From Acidobacteriota bacterium (GTDB lineage Bacteria; Acidobacteriota; Terriglobia; Acidiferrales; UBA7541), in NCBI GenBank assembly GCA_003224195.1, contig QHYP01000154.1, positions 4,399 to 25,850 on the forward strand: a DNA stretch of 21,452 nt, read 5' to 3'. The first letter of the stretch is position 1. Every line of letters starts with the position of its first letter. The notes below the pieces were generated by a model that made no database searches, was not told the DNA's origin, and saw only the letters and a program-made list of their open reading frames with translations. A program made the position numbers and the translations under genes. Shown in pieces: positions 7,848-13,464 of the stretch.

Positions 7848-7877
7848 ACTATAGCGAGCGGCCGGACGCGTGGTCAA
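7848..7877 (-). promoter_or_regulatory. Sigma70-type promoter for the YfiT-like gene
   Basis: On the minus strand TTGACC (7872-7877) and TATAGT (7848-7853) are separated by 18 bases, five of six matches to each consensus. Transcription would start about 35-40 bases before the YfiT-like ATG at 7800. Confidence 0.6.
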
Positions 7878-7940
7878 TTTACCGGCGAAAAAATGCTCAT
7901 CCAATTTGGCTTGGCCCGGTCGGCAGCGTGAAAGCGGGGA

Positions 7941-7949
7941 TGCTAGAAT
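7941..7949 (+). promoter_or_regulatory. Extended -10 promoter for trxB
   Basis: TGCTAGAAT is an extended -10 element (TGn plus TAGAAT). No good -35 hexamer is found at 16-18 bases, which extended -10 promoters tolerate. The leader to the GTG at 8013 would be about 55 bases. Confidence 0.45.
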
Positions 7950-8012
7950 GCTCGCTTCCTGCTGTATCCGAAACGCTCGCTGGAGAATCCAATCGCGGGA
8001 GGAGATACGGGC

Positions 8013-8936
8013 GTGCACAACGTGATCATCATCGGGAGCGGATGCGCCGGCCTGACCGCGGCGATCTACGCGGCGCGCGCCAATCTGCGGCCGCTGGTTA
8101 TTGACGGCTACGAGCCCGGCGGCCAGCTCACGCTGACAACGATGGTCGAGAATTATCCCGGCTTTCCCGATGGCGTTCTGGGTCCCGAACTCATCGAAAA
8201 CATGCGCAAGCAGGCGCAGAAATTTGGCGCGGAGTTCAAAGTAGGAGCCGTTTCGGACGTGGACCTCGGCCGCCGACCGTTCAAAATTACAGCCGGGAAA
8301 GAGACCTTCGAGGCCAAAGCGTTGATTGTTGCGGCGGGCGCGTCGGCGCGGATGATTGGACTCGAGTCGGAACGGCGCCTGATGGGCCACGGGGTTTCGA
8401 CCTGCGCCACCTGTGACGGCTACTTCTTTCGGGGGAAAGAGATCGCCGTGGTCGGAGGCGGCGACTCCGCGATGGAGGAAGCGAACTTTCTGACGCGCTA
8501 CGCGAGCAAAGTTCATCTGGTGCACCGGCGCAACGAATTTCGCGCGTCGAAGATCATGCTGGACCGCGCTCGGGCAAATGAAAAGATTCAGTTCGTCGCG
8601 CCCTTCGTGGTGGAAGAGATTCACTCGGCGTCGAAGGGAGCGGTCGAGGGCGTGCGGCTACGGAATGCGAAGACCGGCGAAGCACGGGAGATCGCTCTCG
8701 AAGGCGTGTTTGTGGCTATCGGCCACGATCCCAATACGGCGATTTTCCGCGGGAAGCTGGAGATGGACGCGAACGGCTATCTCGTTACCCGCAACGAGAG
8801 CAAGTCAAGCGTTCCAGGCGTCTTCGTTGCGGGCGACGTTCAGGACCACCGATATCGCCAGGCCGTCACCGCCGCCGGCTCCGGCTGCATGGCTGCGATG
8901 GACGCGGAAAAGTTCCTTGAAGAGCACAAGGACTAG
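8013..8936 (+). CDS. trxB: Thioredoxin reductase (NADPH)
   Basis: The 307-aa flavoprotein passes electrons from NADPH through FAD to thioredoxin in the cytoplasm. The redox motif is STCATCDGYFF with Cys131 and Cys134. FAD binding is shown by IIIGSGCAGLTAAIYAAR near the start and by VFVAGDVQDHRYRQAVTAAGSG near the end; NADPH binding by VVGGGDSAMEEA and HRRNEFRAS (His171, Arg172, Arg173, Arg177). The dinucleotide loop reads GSGCAG where GSGPAG is usual, which adds an unusual cysteine (Cys11) next to FAD. The start is GTG, preceded by GGGAGGAG with eight bases spacing. Length is normal. A dedicated thioredoxin is not adjacent; a TlpA-like protein lies at 12374-12928. Proline dehydrogenase follows after 35 bases. 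Confidence 0.95.
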   Translation: MHNVIIIGSGCAGLTAAIYAARANLRPLVIDGYEPGGQLTLTTMVENYPGFPDGVLGPELIENMRKQAQKFGAEFKVGAVSDVDLGRRPFKITAGKETFEAKALIVAAGASARMIGLESERRLMGHGVSTCATCDGYFFRGKEIAVVGGGDSAMEEANFLTRYASKVHLVHRRNEFRASKIMLDRARANEKIQFVAPFVVEEIHSASKGAVEGVRLRNAKTGEAREIALEGVFVAIGHDPNTAIFRGKLEMDANGYLVTRNESKSSVPGVFVAGDVQDHRYRQAVTAAGSGCMAAMDAEKFLEEHKD

Positions 8937-8971
8937 ATGGGCGCACGGAGCGCAGGCATAATCGAGCACGC

Positions 8972-9883
8972 ATGCTCCGCGCCACGCTGCTGAAGCTGTC
9001 CGAAAGCAAGCGCCTCGCCCACTGGGTCACGTCGAATTCTCCGACGCGCCGCATGTCGCATCGCTTTGTTGCGGGCGAAACGCTCGACGAAGCCCTTGCC
9101 GCCGCCCGCGCGTGCAACGCAACCGGGATGCTCGCCAGCCTCGATTACCTCGGCGAAAATGTATCCACAGTAGCGGACGCCCAACGCGCCCGCGATACCT
9201 ACCTCGAGATTTTCGAGCGCATTGCGGAAAAGAAACTCAATGCCAACGTTTCCTGCAAGCTCACGCAACTCGGCCTGGACCTCAGCGTAGAGTTCTGTGA
9301 AGGCCTGGTGGCGTCAGTGGTCGAGCGCGCCGCCAGCTACGACAATTTCTTGCGCGTGGACATGGAGGGATCACCGTACACGCAACGGACCATCGAGCTC
9401 GTCAAGCGCGTGCGCTCGCGCAATCCCGCAGTCGGCGCGGTCATCCAGGCTTATCTCTACCGCAGCGAGCGGGACGTCCAGGATCTTCTCGGGCTCGGCT
9501 GCCGCATCCGACTGTGCAAGGGCGCATACAAGGAGCCGCCGGAAGTCGCCTTTGTGAAAAAAAAAGAGGTAGACGCAAATTTCGTCAAGTTGATGCAGAT
9601 GCTGCTCGTCAGCGGCTTCTATCACGGGATCGCCACACACGACCCGAAGATGATCACGGCGACGATTCGATTCGCCGCGGAGCGCAAAATTTCAAAGGAC
9701 GATTTCGAATTTCAAATGCTCTACGGCATCCGCACGGACTTGCAGCAGCGCCTCGTCCGCGACGGCTACCGCCTGCGCATCTACATTCCCTTCGGCCGCG
9801 ACTGGTTTCCCTATTTCATGCGCCGGCTCGCCGAGCGCCCCGCCAACGTCGCCTTCTTCCTCAGGAATCTGCTGCGTTCCTGA
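8972..9883 (+). CDS. Monofunctional proline dehydrogenase
   Basis: The 303-aa FAD enzyme oxidises proline to pyrroline-5-carboxylate, the first step of proline catabolism. It has the PRODH barrel motifs: DMEGSPYTQRT at 130-140, RLCKGAYKEP at 180-189, ATHDP at 221-225, FEFQMLYGIR at 245-254, YIPFGRDWFPYFMRRLAERP at 271-290; Arg284 and Arg285 match the pair that holds the proline carboxylate. It is of the short monofunctional type, without the aldehyde dehydrogenase half of PutA. No P5C dehydrogenase is in the window. The ATG lacks a strong Shine-Dalgarno; the gene may be read from the trxB promoter, 35 bases separating the two. A run of nine A residues (9557-9565) encodes part of VKKKEV and could be slippage-prone. 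Confidence 0.95.
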   Translation: MLRATLLKLSESKRLAHWVTSNSPTRRMSHRFVAGETLDEALAAARACNATGMLASLDYLGENVSTVADAQRARDTYLEIFERIAEKKLNANVSCKLTQLGLDLSVEFCEGLVASVVERAASYDNFLRVDMEGSPYTQRTIELVKRVRSRNPAVGAVIQAYLYRSERDVQDLLGLGCRIRLCKGAYKEPPEVAFVKKKEVDANFVKLMQMLLVSGFYHGIATHDPKMITATIRFAAERKISKDDFEFQMLYGIRTDLQQRLVRDGYRLRIYIPFGRDWFPYFMRRLAERPANVAFFLRNLLRS

Positions 9884-9901
9884 CCGGCATGTGTCTGCCG
9901 G
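9884..9901. terminator. Stem-loop directly after the proline dehydrogenase stop
   Basis: CCGGCA (9884-9889) pairs perfectly with TGCCGG (9896-9901) across a six-base loop, directly after the TGA. A competing pairing, CTGCC (9895-9899) with GGCAG (9908-9912), overlaps it. There is no T-run, so it is at best a weak or Rho-assisted terminator or an mRNA 3' stabiliser. Confidence 0.35.
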
Positions 9902-9926
9902 TACGCAGGCAGGATCGGCAGCAAAG

Positions 9927-10055
9927 CTAGTGCCGTTCCAACTTATCCCCGCTAACGCAAAGGCGGGATAAAAGCGGGCATGGCGAGCCCCGCCCCTATT
10001 CCGCAGCGCGGGATCAAGCCAAAGATTTCGCCGAAACAAGTTGGAACGGCACTAG
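9927..10055. repeat. 129-base element with perfect 18-base terminal inverted repeats
   Basis: CTAGTGCCGTTCCAACTT at 9927-9944 is repeated exactly in reverse complement at 10038-10055. Inside, TTATCCC(C)GC (9943-9952) pairs with GCGGGATAA (9963-9971) to give a 9-bp stem with one bulge, and GC-rich hairpin-prone sequence follows. The element fills the gap between two convergent genes and its right end supplies the stop codon of the O-methyltransferase (10052-10054). There is no open reading frame in it. A partial copy sits at 3860. It resembles a MITE or REP-like dispersed repeat. Clear target-site duplications are not visible. In RNA the whole element could fold and might act as a two-way terminator. 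Confidence 0.8.
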
Positions 10056-10702
10056 AGCTTGCGCGAAATCGTCACGCCGTCGCGCAAAGAAATCATCGAA
10101 GTGTCCAGCCGCGGATGAGCGAAGACGGCGCGGTTGAATTTCTGAATCGCGCGCGTGGCGGCGTCCTTCGCTGGGTGCGGGGCGCGGCCGTGCCACAGGG
10201 TATTGTCGGCTACGAGCAAGCCGCCGCGCCGAAGTTTCGGCAAGGCAGCCCGCAGCGCCGCCGGGTATTGGTGCTTGTCCACGTCGATGAAGATCAGGTC
10301 GAACGCACCGCGCGTCCTCTTGAGGATCTTCAGGGCGTCGCCCACTCCGACGTGAATCCGATGCGCGACGCCTGCTTTCTGAAAACTCCTCCGCGCGCGT
10401 TGCGCGTTTTCGGGATCGCCGTCGCTGTAGAACACTTCACCCCTCGGCCCGGCTGCCCGCGCGAGCCAGATCGTCGAATAGCCGATGGCCGAGCCCATTT
10501 CGAAAATCCGCTCTGCGCCGGAAATGCGGACTAGAAGCGCCAGCAGCCGCGCTACCGCTGGTCCGATGATGGGCACGCGGTTCTTTGCTGCGTAAGCTTC
10601 CATTTCGCGCAGCACGGCGTCGCGCTTCGGGAGAAGCCCGTAGATGTACTCCTCGATGTCCTGCCGGACAAACGCGCTCGTGAGGTTTCGGTTCCTTGCC
10701 AT
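10052..10702 (-). CDS. SAM-dependent O-methyltransferase, caffeoyl-CoA type
   Basis: The 216-aa protein is a class I methyltransferase of the cation-dependent Methyltransf_3 (COMT-like) family. Motif I is FEMGSAIGYS at 67-76, followed by the acidic loop YSDGDPE at 92-98; FIDVDKHQYP at 138-147 and VADNTLWHG at 164-172 supply the metal-binding acidic residues. A small-molecule hydroxyl group is the likely acceptor; the substrate is unknown. I chose the ATG at 10702 because the family starts close to the helix DIEEYIYGLLPKRD; an open frame continues 28 codons upstream. The last residues ISRKL and the stop lie at the edge of the inverted-repeat element, so the natural C-terminus may have been changed by insertion. 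It is the last of five minus-strand genes, 40 bases after the cyclotransferase-like gene. Confidence 0.9.
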   Translation of the reverse strand: MARNRNLTSAFVRQDIEEYIYGLLPKRDAVLREMEAYAAKNRVPIIGPAVARLLALLVRISGAERIFEMGSAIGYSTIWLARAAGPRGEVFYSDGDPENAQRARRSFQKAGVAHRIHVGVGDALKILKRTRGAFDLIFIDVDKHQYPAALRAALPKLRRGGLLVADNTLWHGRAPHPAKDAATRAIQKFNRAVFAHPRLDTSMISLRDGVTISRKL

Positions 10703-10742
10703 GTTTTTGGCTACGCCTCGTACGCTGTTCGCACGGATGCAA

Positions 10743-11159
10743 TCAAGACCGCGCCCGGCCCGGCTTGCTGTAATCATCCCCGGCAATCATCTGCGCCTTC
10801 GAAGGCCGCTTCGGCAGGAAATAAACCCACGCGCGAACCCGCCGCCCGCCGTTCAGATGCACGGTCGCTCTGCGCCTCACGAAAAGAGACGCGCGGGGCC
10901 GCTTCGGGAAATACTCCTCGAGCCGATCGAGGGCCTTGAGCTGATCCTCGGGCGAAGCGAGTTCATACAGCTCGCCGTGAATGCGGCTTCTCCTGGAACC
11001 GGATGGAAACGCCCCGGGATACTTCCCCAGGTCGAACAGCGCTCCTCCGATGCGTCCACTTCCCAGATACTTCGCGTTCATCTTGACGAGCCGCGAATGG
11101 AGAACGTGTCCGCGCCGCAGCGTTCCGTACACGAACAATTTTTCGCTCGCCCGACTCAT
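10743..11159 (-). CDS. Gamma-glutamylcyclotransferase-like (AIG2/GGACT fold) protein
   Basis: The 138-aa protein has the cyclotransferase hallmark FVYGTLRRG at residues 9-17, the glycine-bearing strands GALFDLGKYPGAFP, HGELYEL, and LDRLEEYFP at 78-85, where Glu81 is the likely catalytic acid. Such enzymes release 5-oxoproline from gamma-glutamyl amines or peptides. The C-terminus WVYFLPKRP is also typical. Its ATG directly abuts the TAA stop of the upstream unknown gene, so translation is coupled. No substrate can be assigned. Confidence in the fold is high, in the activity moderate. Confidence 0.85.
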   Translation of the reverse strand: MSRASEKLFVYGTLRRGHVLHSRLVKMNAKYLGSGRIGGALFDLGKYPGAFPSGSRRSRIHGELYELASPEDQLKALDRLEEYFPKRPRASLFVRRRATVHLNGGRRVRAWVYFLPKRPSKAQMIAGDDYSKPGRARS

Positions 11160-11603
11160 TTAGTTAGGATAACCGAGATCTTTCAGGAGTTCATTCAGCC
11201 CTTCATACCCGTATTCGGGACGCGACAGGTACCGCCGGATGGGCTTGTCATTCGCCATTTTGCGAAGCGGGTAGTCGAACATGGCCATGGCCTCTTTCTT
11301 TTTCAGTCTTCGCGATCGCAGAAGGAAGCTGATAAATTCAAAAAAATTCAGGTAATCGTCGAGTTTTTGGAGAAGCTGTTCGTCCTGCTCTTCGTGGGCG
11401 AAGCGCGTATTGCCCGTCTCGATCCTTCTGCGGATGTCGCCGTGGGAATCGCTATCGTAGAACCGCTGGTAGAGTTCAAAAAGCCATTTTGCTCGTTCCT
11501 GGGCGGAGTTCCGCCAATAGGCGCGCGCCGAGGCCAAAGCGGCAAAAGTCCCGCTGGCGTAGAAAATCGCCTGGATCGTGCCGACTACGTTTGACGAGAT
11601 CAC
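11160..11603 (-). CDS. Unknown protein with N-terminal membrane anchor
   Basis: The 147-aa product starts with a GTG preceded by AGGAG six bases away. Residues about 5-27 (VVGTIQAIFYASGTFAALASARAYW) are hydrophobic, giving one membrane anchor. The rest is helical and charged: ERAKWLFELYQRFYDSD, DEQLLQKLDDYLNFFEFISF, LLRSRRLKKKEAMAMFDYPL and ending in RRYLSRPEYGYEGLNELLKDLGYPN. I do not recognise the family; DUF4760-like small proteins have similar layout, but this is a guess. Its GC content is about 53% by hand count, lower than the neighbours, suggesting later acquisition. It abuts the cyclotransferase-like gene and is 21 bases after the UPF0173 gene. Confidence 0.75.
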   Translation of the reverse strand: MISSNVVGTIQAIFYASGTFAALASARAYWRNSAQERAKWLFELYQRFYDSDSHGDIRRRIETGNTRFAHEEQDEQLLQKLDDYLNFFEFISFLLRSRRLKKKEAMAMFDYPLRKMANDKPIRRYLSRPEYGYEGLNELLKDLGYPN

Positions 11604-11624
11604 AGTTCACTCCTGGAAGTTGCT

Positions 11625-12341
11625 TCAGCCAAGATGCTCGCCAGGCTTCAAGGCATGAATTTCGAGTCCCGCAATCTCCCGCGTTTCGCGGCGAAGCGCA
11701 TCCACCGTACCGGTGAGAAACGGAAAGGTTCCGTAGTGCATGGGCACGACGTGCTTGACGCCGAGCAACCGGATCGCATAGGCGGCCTCGCGCGCGCCCA
11801 TGGTGTAGAGGTCGCCGATGGGCAGGCAGGCCAGGTCCGGCCGATACAGTTCGCCGATGATCTTCATGTCGCCGAAGACGGCGGTGTCTCCCGCGTGGTA
11901 CAGGGTGAATCCTCCAGGCAGGCGGACCACGAACCCCGCGGGCTCGCCCGCGTAGATGCGCAGGCCGTCGTCCTCGATCGAGCTCGAATGAAAGGCATGC
12001 GTCATGGTCACCTCGAAGTCGCCTATCTTCTGCGAGCCGCCTTTGCTCATCGGCCGCGTCTCTTTTTCGAATCCTTTGGATTCGATCCACGCGCAGGCCT
12101 CATAAATTGCCACGATCTGCGGCCGGTGTTGTTTCGCGAGGGCCAGCAGATCGCCCAAGTGGTCCGAATGCCCATGCGTCAGAAAAATCGCGTCGAGCTT
12201 CGGAACTTTTTTGAGTGAATCCGGACAAACGGGGTTCGTCATCACCCAGGGATCGATCAGCGCCACCTGTTTCGAGGGCGTATTGATCGAAAATGTACTG
12301 TGTCCGAAGTAGGTCAGGCGGTTGCCGCGCGTATCGAGCAT
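11625..12341 (-). CDS. UPF0173 metal-dependent hydrolase (metallo-beta-lactamase fold)
   Basis: The 238-aa protein is a UlaG-like metallo-beta-lactamase-fold hydrolase of the UPF0173 family. Metal ligands are seen in LTHGHSDHLGD (His56, His58, Asp60, His61), MTHAFHSSS, LYHAGDTAVFGDM and MHYGTFP. The N-terminal LTYFGHSTFSI and IDPWVMTNP are family-typical. It has no signal peptide and should be cytoplasmic. The natural substrate of UPF0173 is not known. A GAGGGA Shine-Dalgarno precedes the ATG. It lies between the TlpA-like gene (32 bases) and the unknown anchored protein (21 bases) in the same-strand run. Confidence 0.93.
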   Translation of the reverse strand: MLDTRGNRLTYFGHSTFSINTPSKQVALIDPWVMTNPVCPDSLKKVPKLDAIFLTHGHSDHLGDLLALAKQHRPQIVAIYEACAWIESKGFEKETRPMSKGGSQKIGDFEVTMTHAFHSSSIEDDGLRIYAGEPAGFVVRLPGGFTLYHAGDTAVFGDMKIIGELYRPDLACLPIGDLYTMGAREAAYAIRLLGVKHVVPMHYGTFPFLTGTVDALRRETREIAGLEIHALKPGEHLG

Positions 12342-12373
12342 GTGTCTTCCCTCACCGGGGCCTGCTGAATGGC

Positions 12374-12928
12374 TTACGGGTTTTTTCGGCCCGGCGGCTC
12401 TCCATTTAAGGTTCCGGCGCGAGAAAGAAGAGATCGAATCGCCGCCTCAAACTGCCCCCGGCTGCCGGCGCCGGTGAACGGTCGCAATTGGCGTCCATCG
12501 GCGGTGTAAAGGAACGTCGCGGGGAGCGCGCCCTTCCATTGCGGATTCACGGCTTTGACGAACTCCTCTTGCTTGCCGGCGCTCTTTCGATAATTTGGGA
12601 AAACCGGCTGATATTTGGCGAGAAACCTTCGCACAAGAAGCATTTCGCCTTCATCATCCAAACTTATCCCCAAGACCCGCAGCCCCTTCGGGCCATACTC
12701 TTTGGCCAGTTCGTTGAGCATCGGGTACTCCGCGCGGCAGGGCTCGCACCAGGTGGCCCAAAAATTCACGAGCAGAGGCTTGCCGCGATGCGATTCGATA
12801 AGCTGGGCGTATCCCCGAGCGTCAATCAGCGGCGGATCCTGGGGCTTTTCCGGTTGTGTCTGTGGCCCGGCCGGAGCGACGGCGCAGGCAAGAAACAGCA
12901 ACGCAGCAGGAACGGTGCGAAATCTCAC
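12374..12928 (-). CDS. TlpA/ResA-like exported thiol-disulfide oxidoreductase
   Basis: The 184-aa protein carries an N-terminal export signal (RFRTVPAALLFLACAVAPAG); Cys15 in FLAC could also serve as a lipoprotein anchor, though the lipobox is imperfect. The thioredoxin domain has WATWCEPCRAEYP with redox cysteines 61 and 64, and the cis-proline is in KGALPATFLY (Pro136). The WCxPC pattern and the insertion match TlpA/ResA, which reduce disulfides outside the cytoplasm, often in cytochrome c maturation. The start is GTG, about eight bases after GAGG. It heads the five-gene minus-strand run and is divergent from the ferredoxin gene, with overlapping promoters between them. Confidence 0.92.
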   Translation of the reverse strand: MRFRTVPAALLFLACAVAPAGPQTQPEKPQDPPLIDARGYAQLIESHRGKPLLVNFWATWCEPCRAEYPMLNELAKEYGPKGLRVLGISLDDEGEMLLVRRFLAKYQPVFPNYRKSAGKQEEFVKAVNPQWKGALPATFLYTADGRQLRPFTGAGSRGQFEAAIRSLLSRAGTLNGEPPGRKNP

Positions 12929-12957
12929 GTGTCAATCCTCAGGACCTTTACCGCCCC

Positions 12958-12986
12958 ATTCTATCCGGCCGCGCGCCGGTTGAGAA
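12958..12986 (-). promoter_or_regulatory. Probable promoter for the TlpA-led gene run
   Basis: On the minus strand TTCTCA (12981-12986) and TAGAAT (12958-12963) are 17 bases apart. The -10 is good and the -35 moderate. It is 30 bases before the GTG at 12928, and its -35 overlaps that of the divergent promoter. Confidence 0.4.
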
Positions 12987-13008
12987 TCGCTTTCCCGCCG
13001 CGTAGAAT
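12980..13008 (+). promoter_or_regulatory. Sigma70-type promoter for the ferredoxin gene
   Basis: TTGAGA (12980-12985) and TAGAAT (13003-13008) are separated by 17 bases, five of six matches each. The leader to the ferredoxin ATG would be about 108 bases, which is long enough for a second promoter (13022-13051) inside it. Confidence 0.55.
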
Positions 13009-13021
13009 GGAGGTAGGTCGC

Positions 13022-13051
13022 TTGTTTCCCGCGAGGGCCGCATGGTATAAG
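13022..13051 (+). promoter_or_regulatory. Second possible promoter for the ferredoxin gene
   Basis: TTGTTT (13022-13027) and TATAAG (13046-13051) are 18 bases apart, with a TG at 13043-13044 making an extended -10. It is 72 bases before the ATG at 13123. Confidence 0.4.
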
Positions 13052-13122
13052 GAGAATTTCGCCGGCGTCCGTCTACCGCAGAACGGGGCCGGTCGCGCGG
13101 AAACGAGCAAAGGAGACCGCTC

Positions 13123-13389
13123 ATGGCCTACGTGATTGCCGAGCCGTGCATCGGCACCAAAGATACCGCCTGCGTGGACGTCTGTCCGGTGGACTGCATC
13201 CACCCACGCAAGGACGAGCCCACCTTCGAGAGCGAAACACAGCTCTACATCAGCCCGGTCGAATGCATCGACTGCGGCGCCTGCGTCCCGGTGTGTCCCG
13301 TGACGGCCATCTTTGCCCTCGAGGATTTGCCGGAAAAGTGGCAGAACTACACCGCGATAAACGCGGATTGGTACACAAAGAAGACGTAA
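13123..13389 (+). CDS. fdxA: 7Fe-8S ferredoxin (3Fe-4S / 4Fe-4S)
   Basis: The 88-aa electron carrier has the cysteine pattern of seven-iron ferredoxins: Cys9-x7-Cys17-x3-Cys21-Pro-x2-Cys25 and Cys48-x2-Cys51-x2-Cys54-x3-Cys58-Pro. The wide Cys9-Cys17 spacing marks the 3Fe-4S site, with Cys21/48/51/54 for the 4Fe-4S cluster. It is cytoplasmic and shuttles electrons to unknown partners. An AAAGGAG Shine-Dalgarno eight bases before the ATG fixes the start. Two candidate promoters lie upstream. The C-terminal helix EDLPEKWQNYTAINADWY is typical of the family. It precedes the GH57 gene by 75 bases, but that gene seems to have its own promoter. Confidence 0.95.
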   Translation: MAYVIAEPCIGTKDTACVDVCPVDCIHPRKDEPTFESETQLYISPVECIDCGACVPVCPVTAIFALEDLPEKWQNYTAINADWYTKKT

Positions 13390-13429
13390 CCGGCTGTTCG
13401 CGTTGGATTCCGCGGCCGCTTGCCCGCCT

Positions 13430-13438
13430 TGTTATGAT
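13430..13438 (+). promoter_or_regulatory. Extended -10 element before the GH57 gene
   Basis: TGTTATGAT fits TGn-TATGAT. No -35 lies at a good distance. The leader to the GTG at 13465 would be only about 20 bases. Confidence 0.4.
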
Positions 13439-13464
13439 GTTTTCGGATAGACTAGCGACTCCCC

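Noticed and set aside
9884..9901. Classic Rho-independent terminator after proline dehydrogenase
   Set aside because: The stem is only six pairs and no T-run follows on either strand, so it was kept only as a weak terminator-like stem-loop.
10644..11594. Plus-strand open frame of 316 aa across three minus-strand genes
   Set aside because: It runs through recognisable methyltransferase and cyclotransferase genes and shows no domain of its own.
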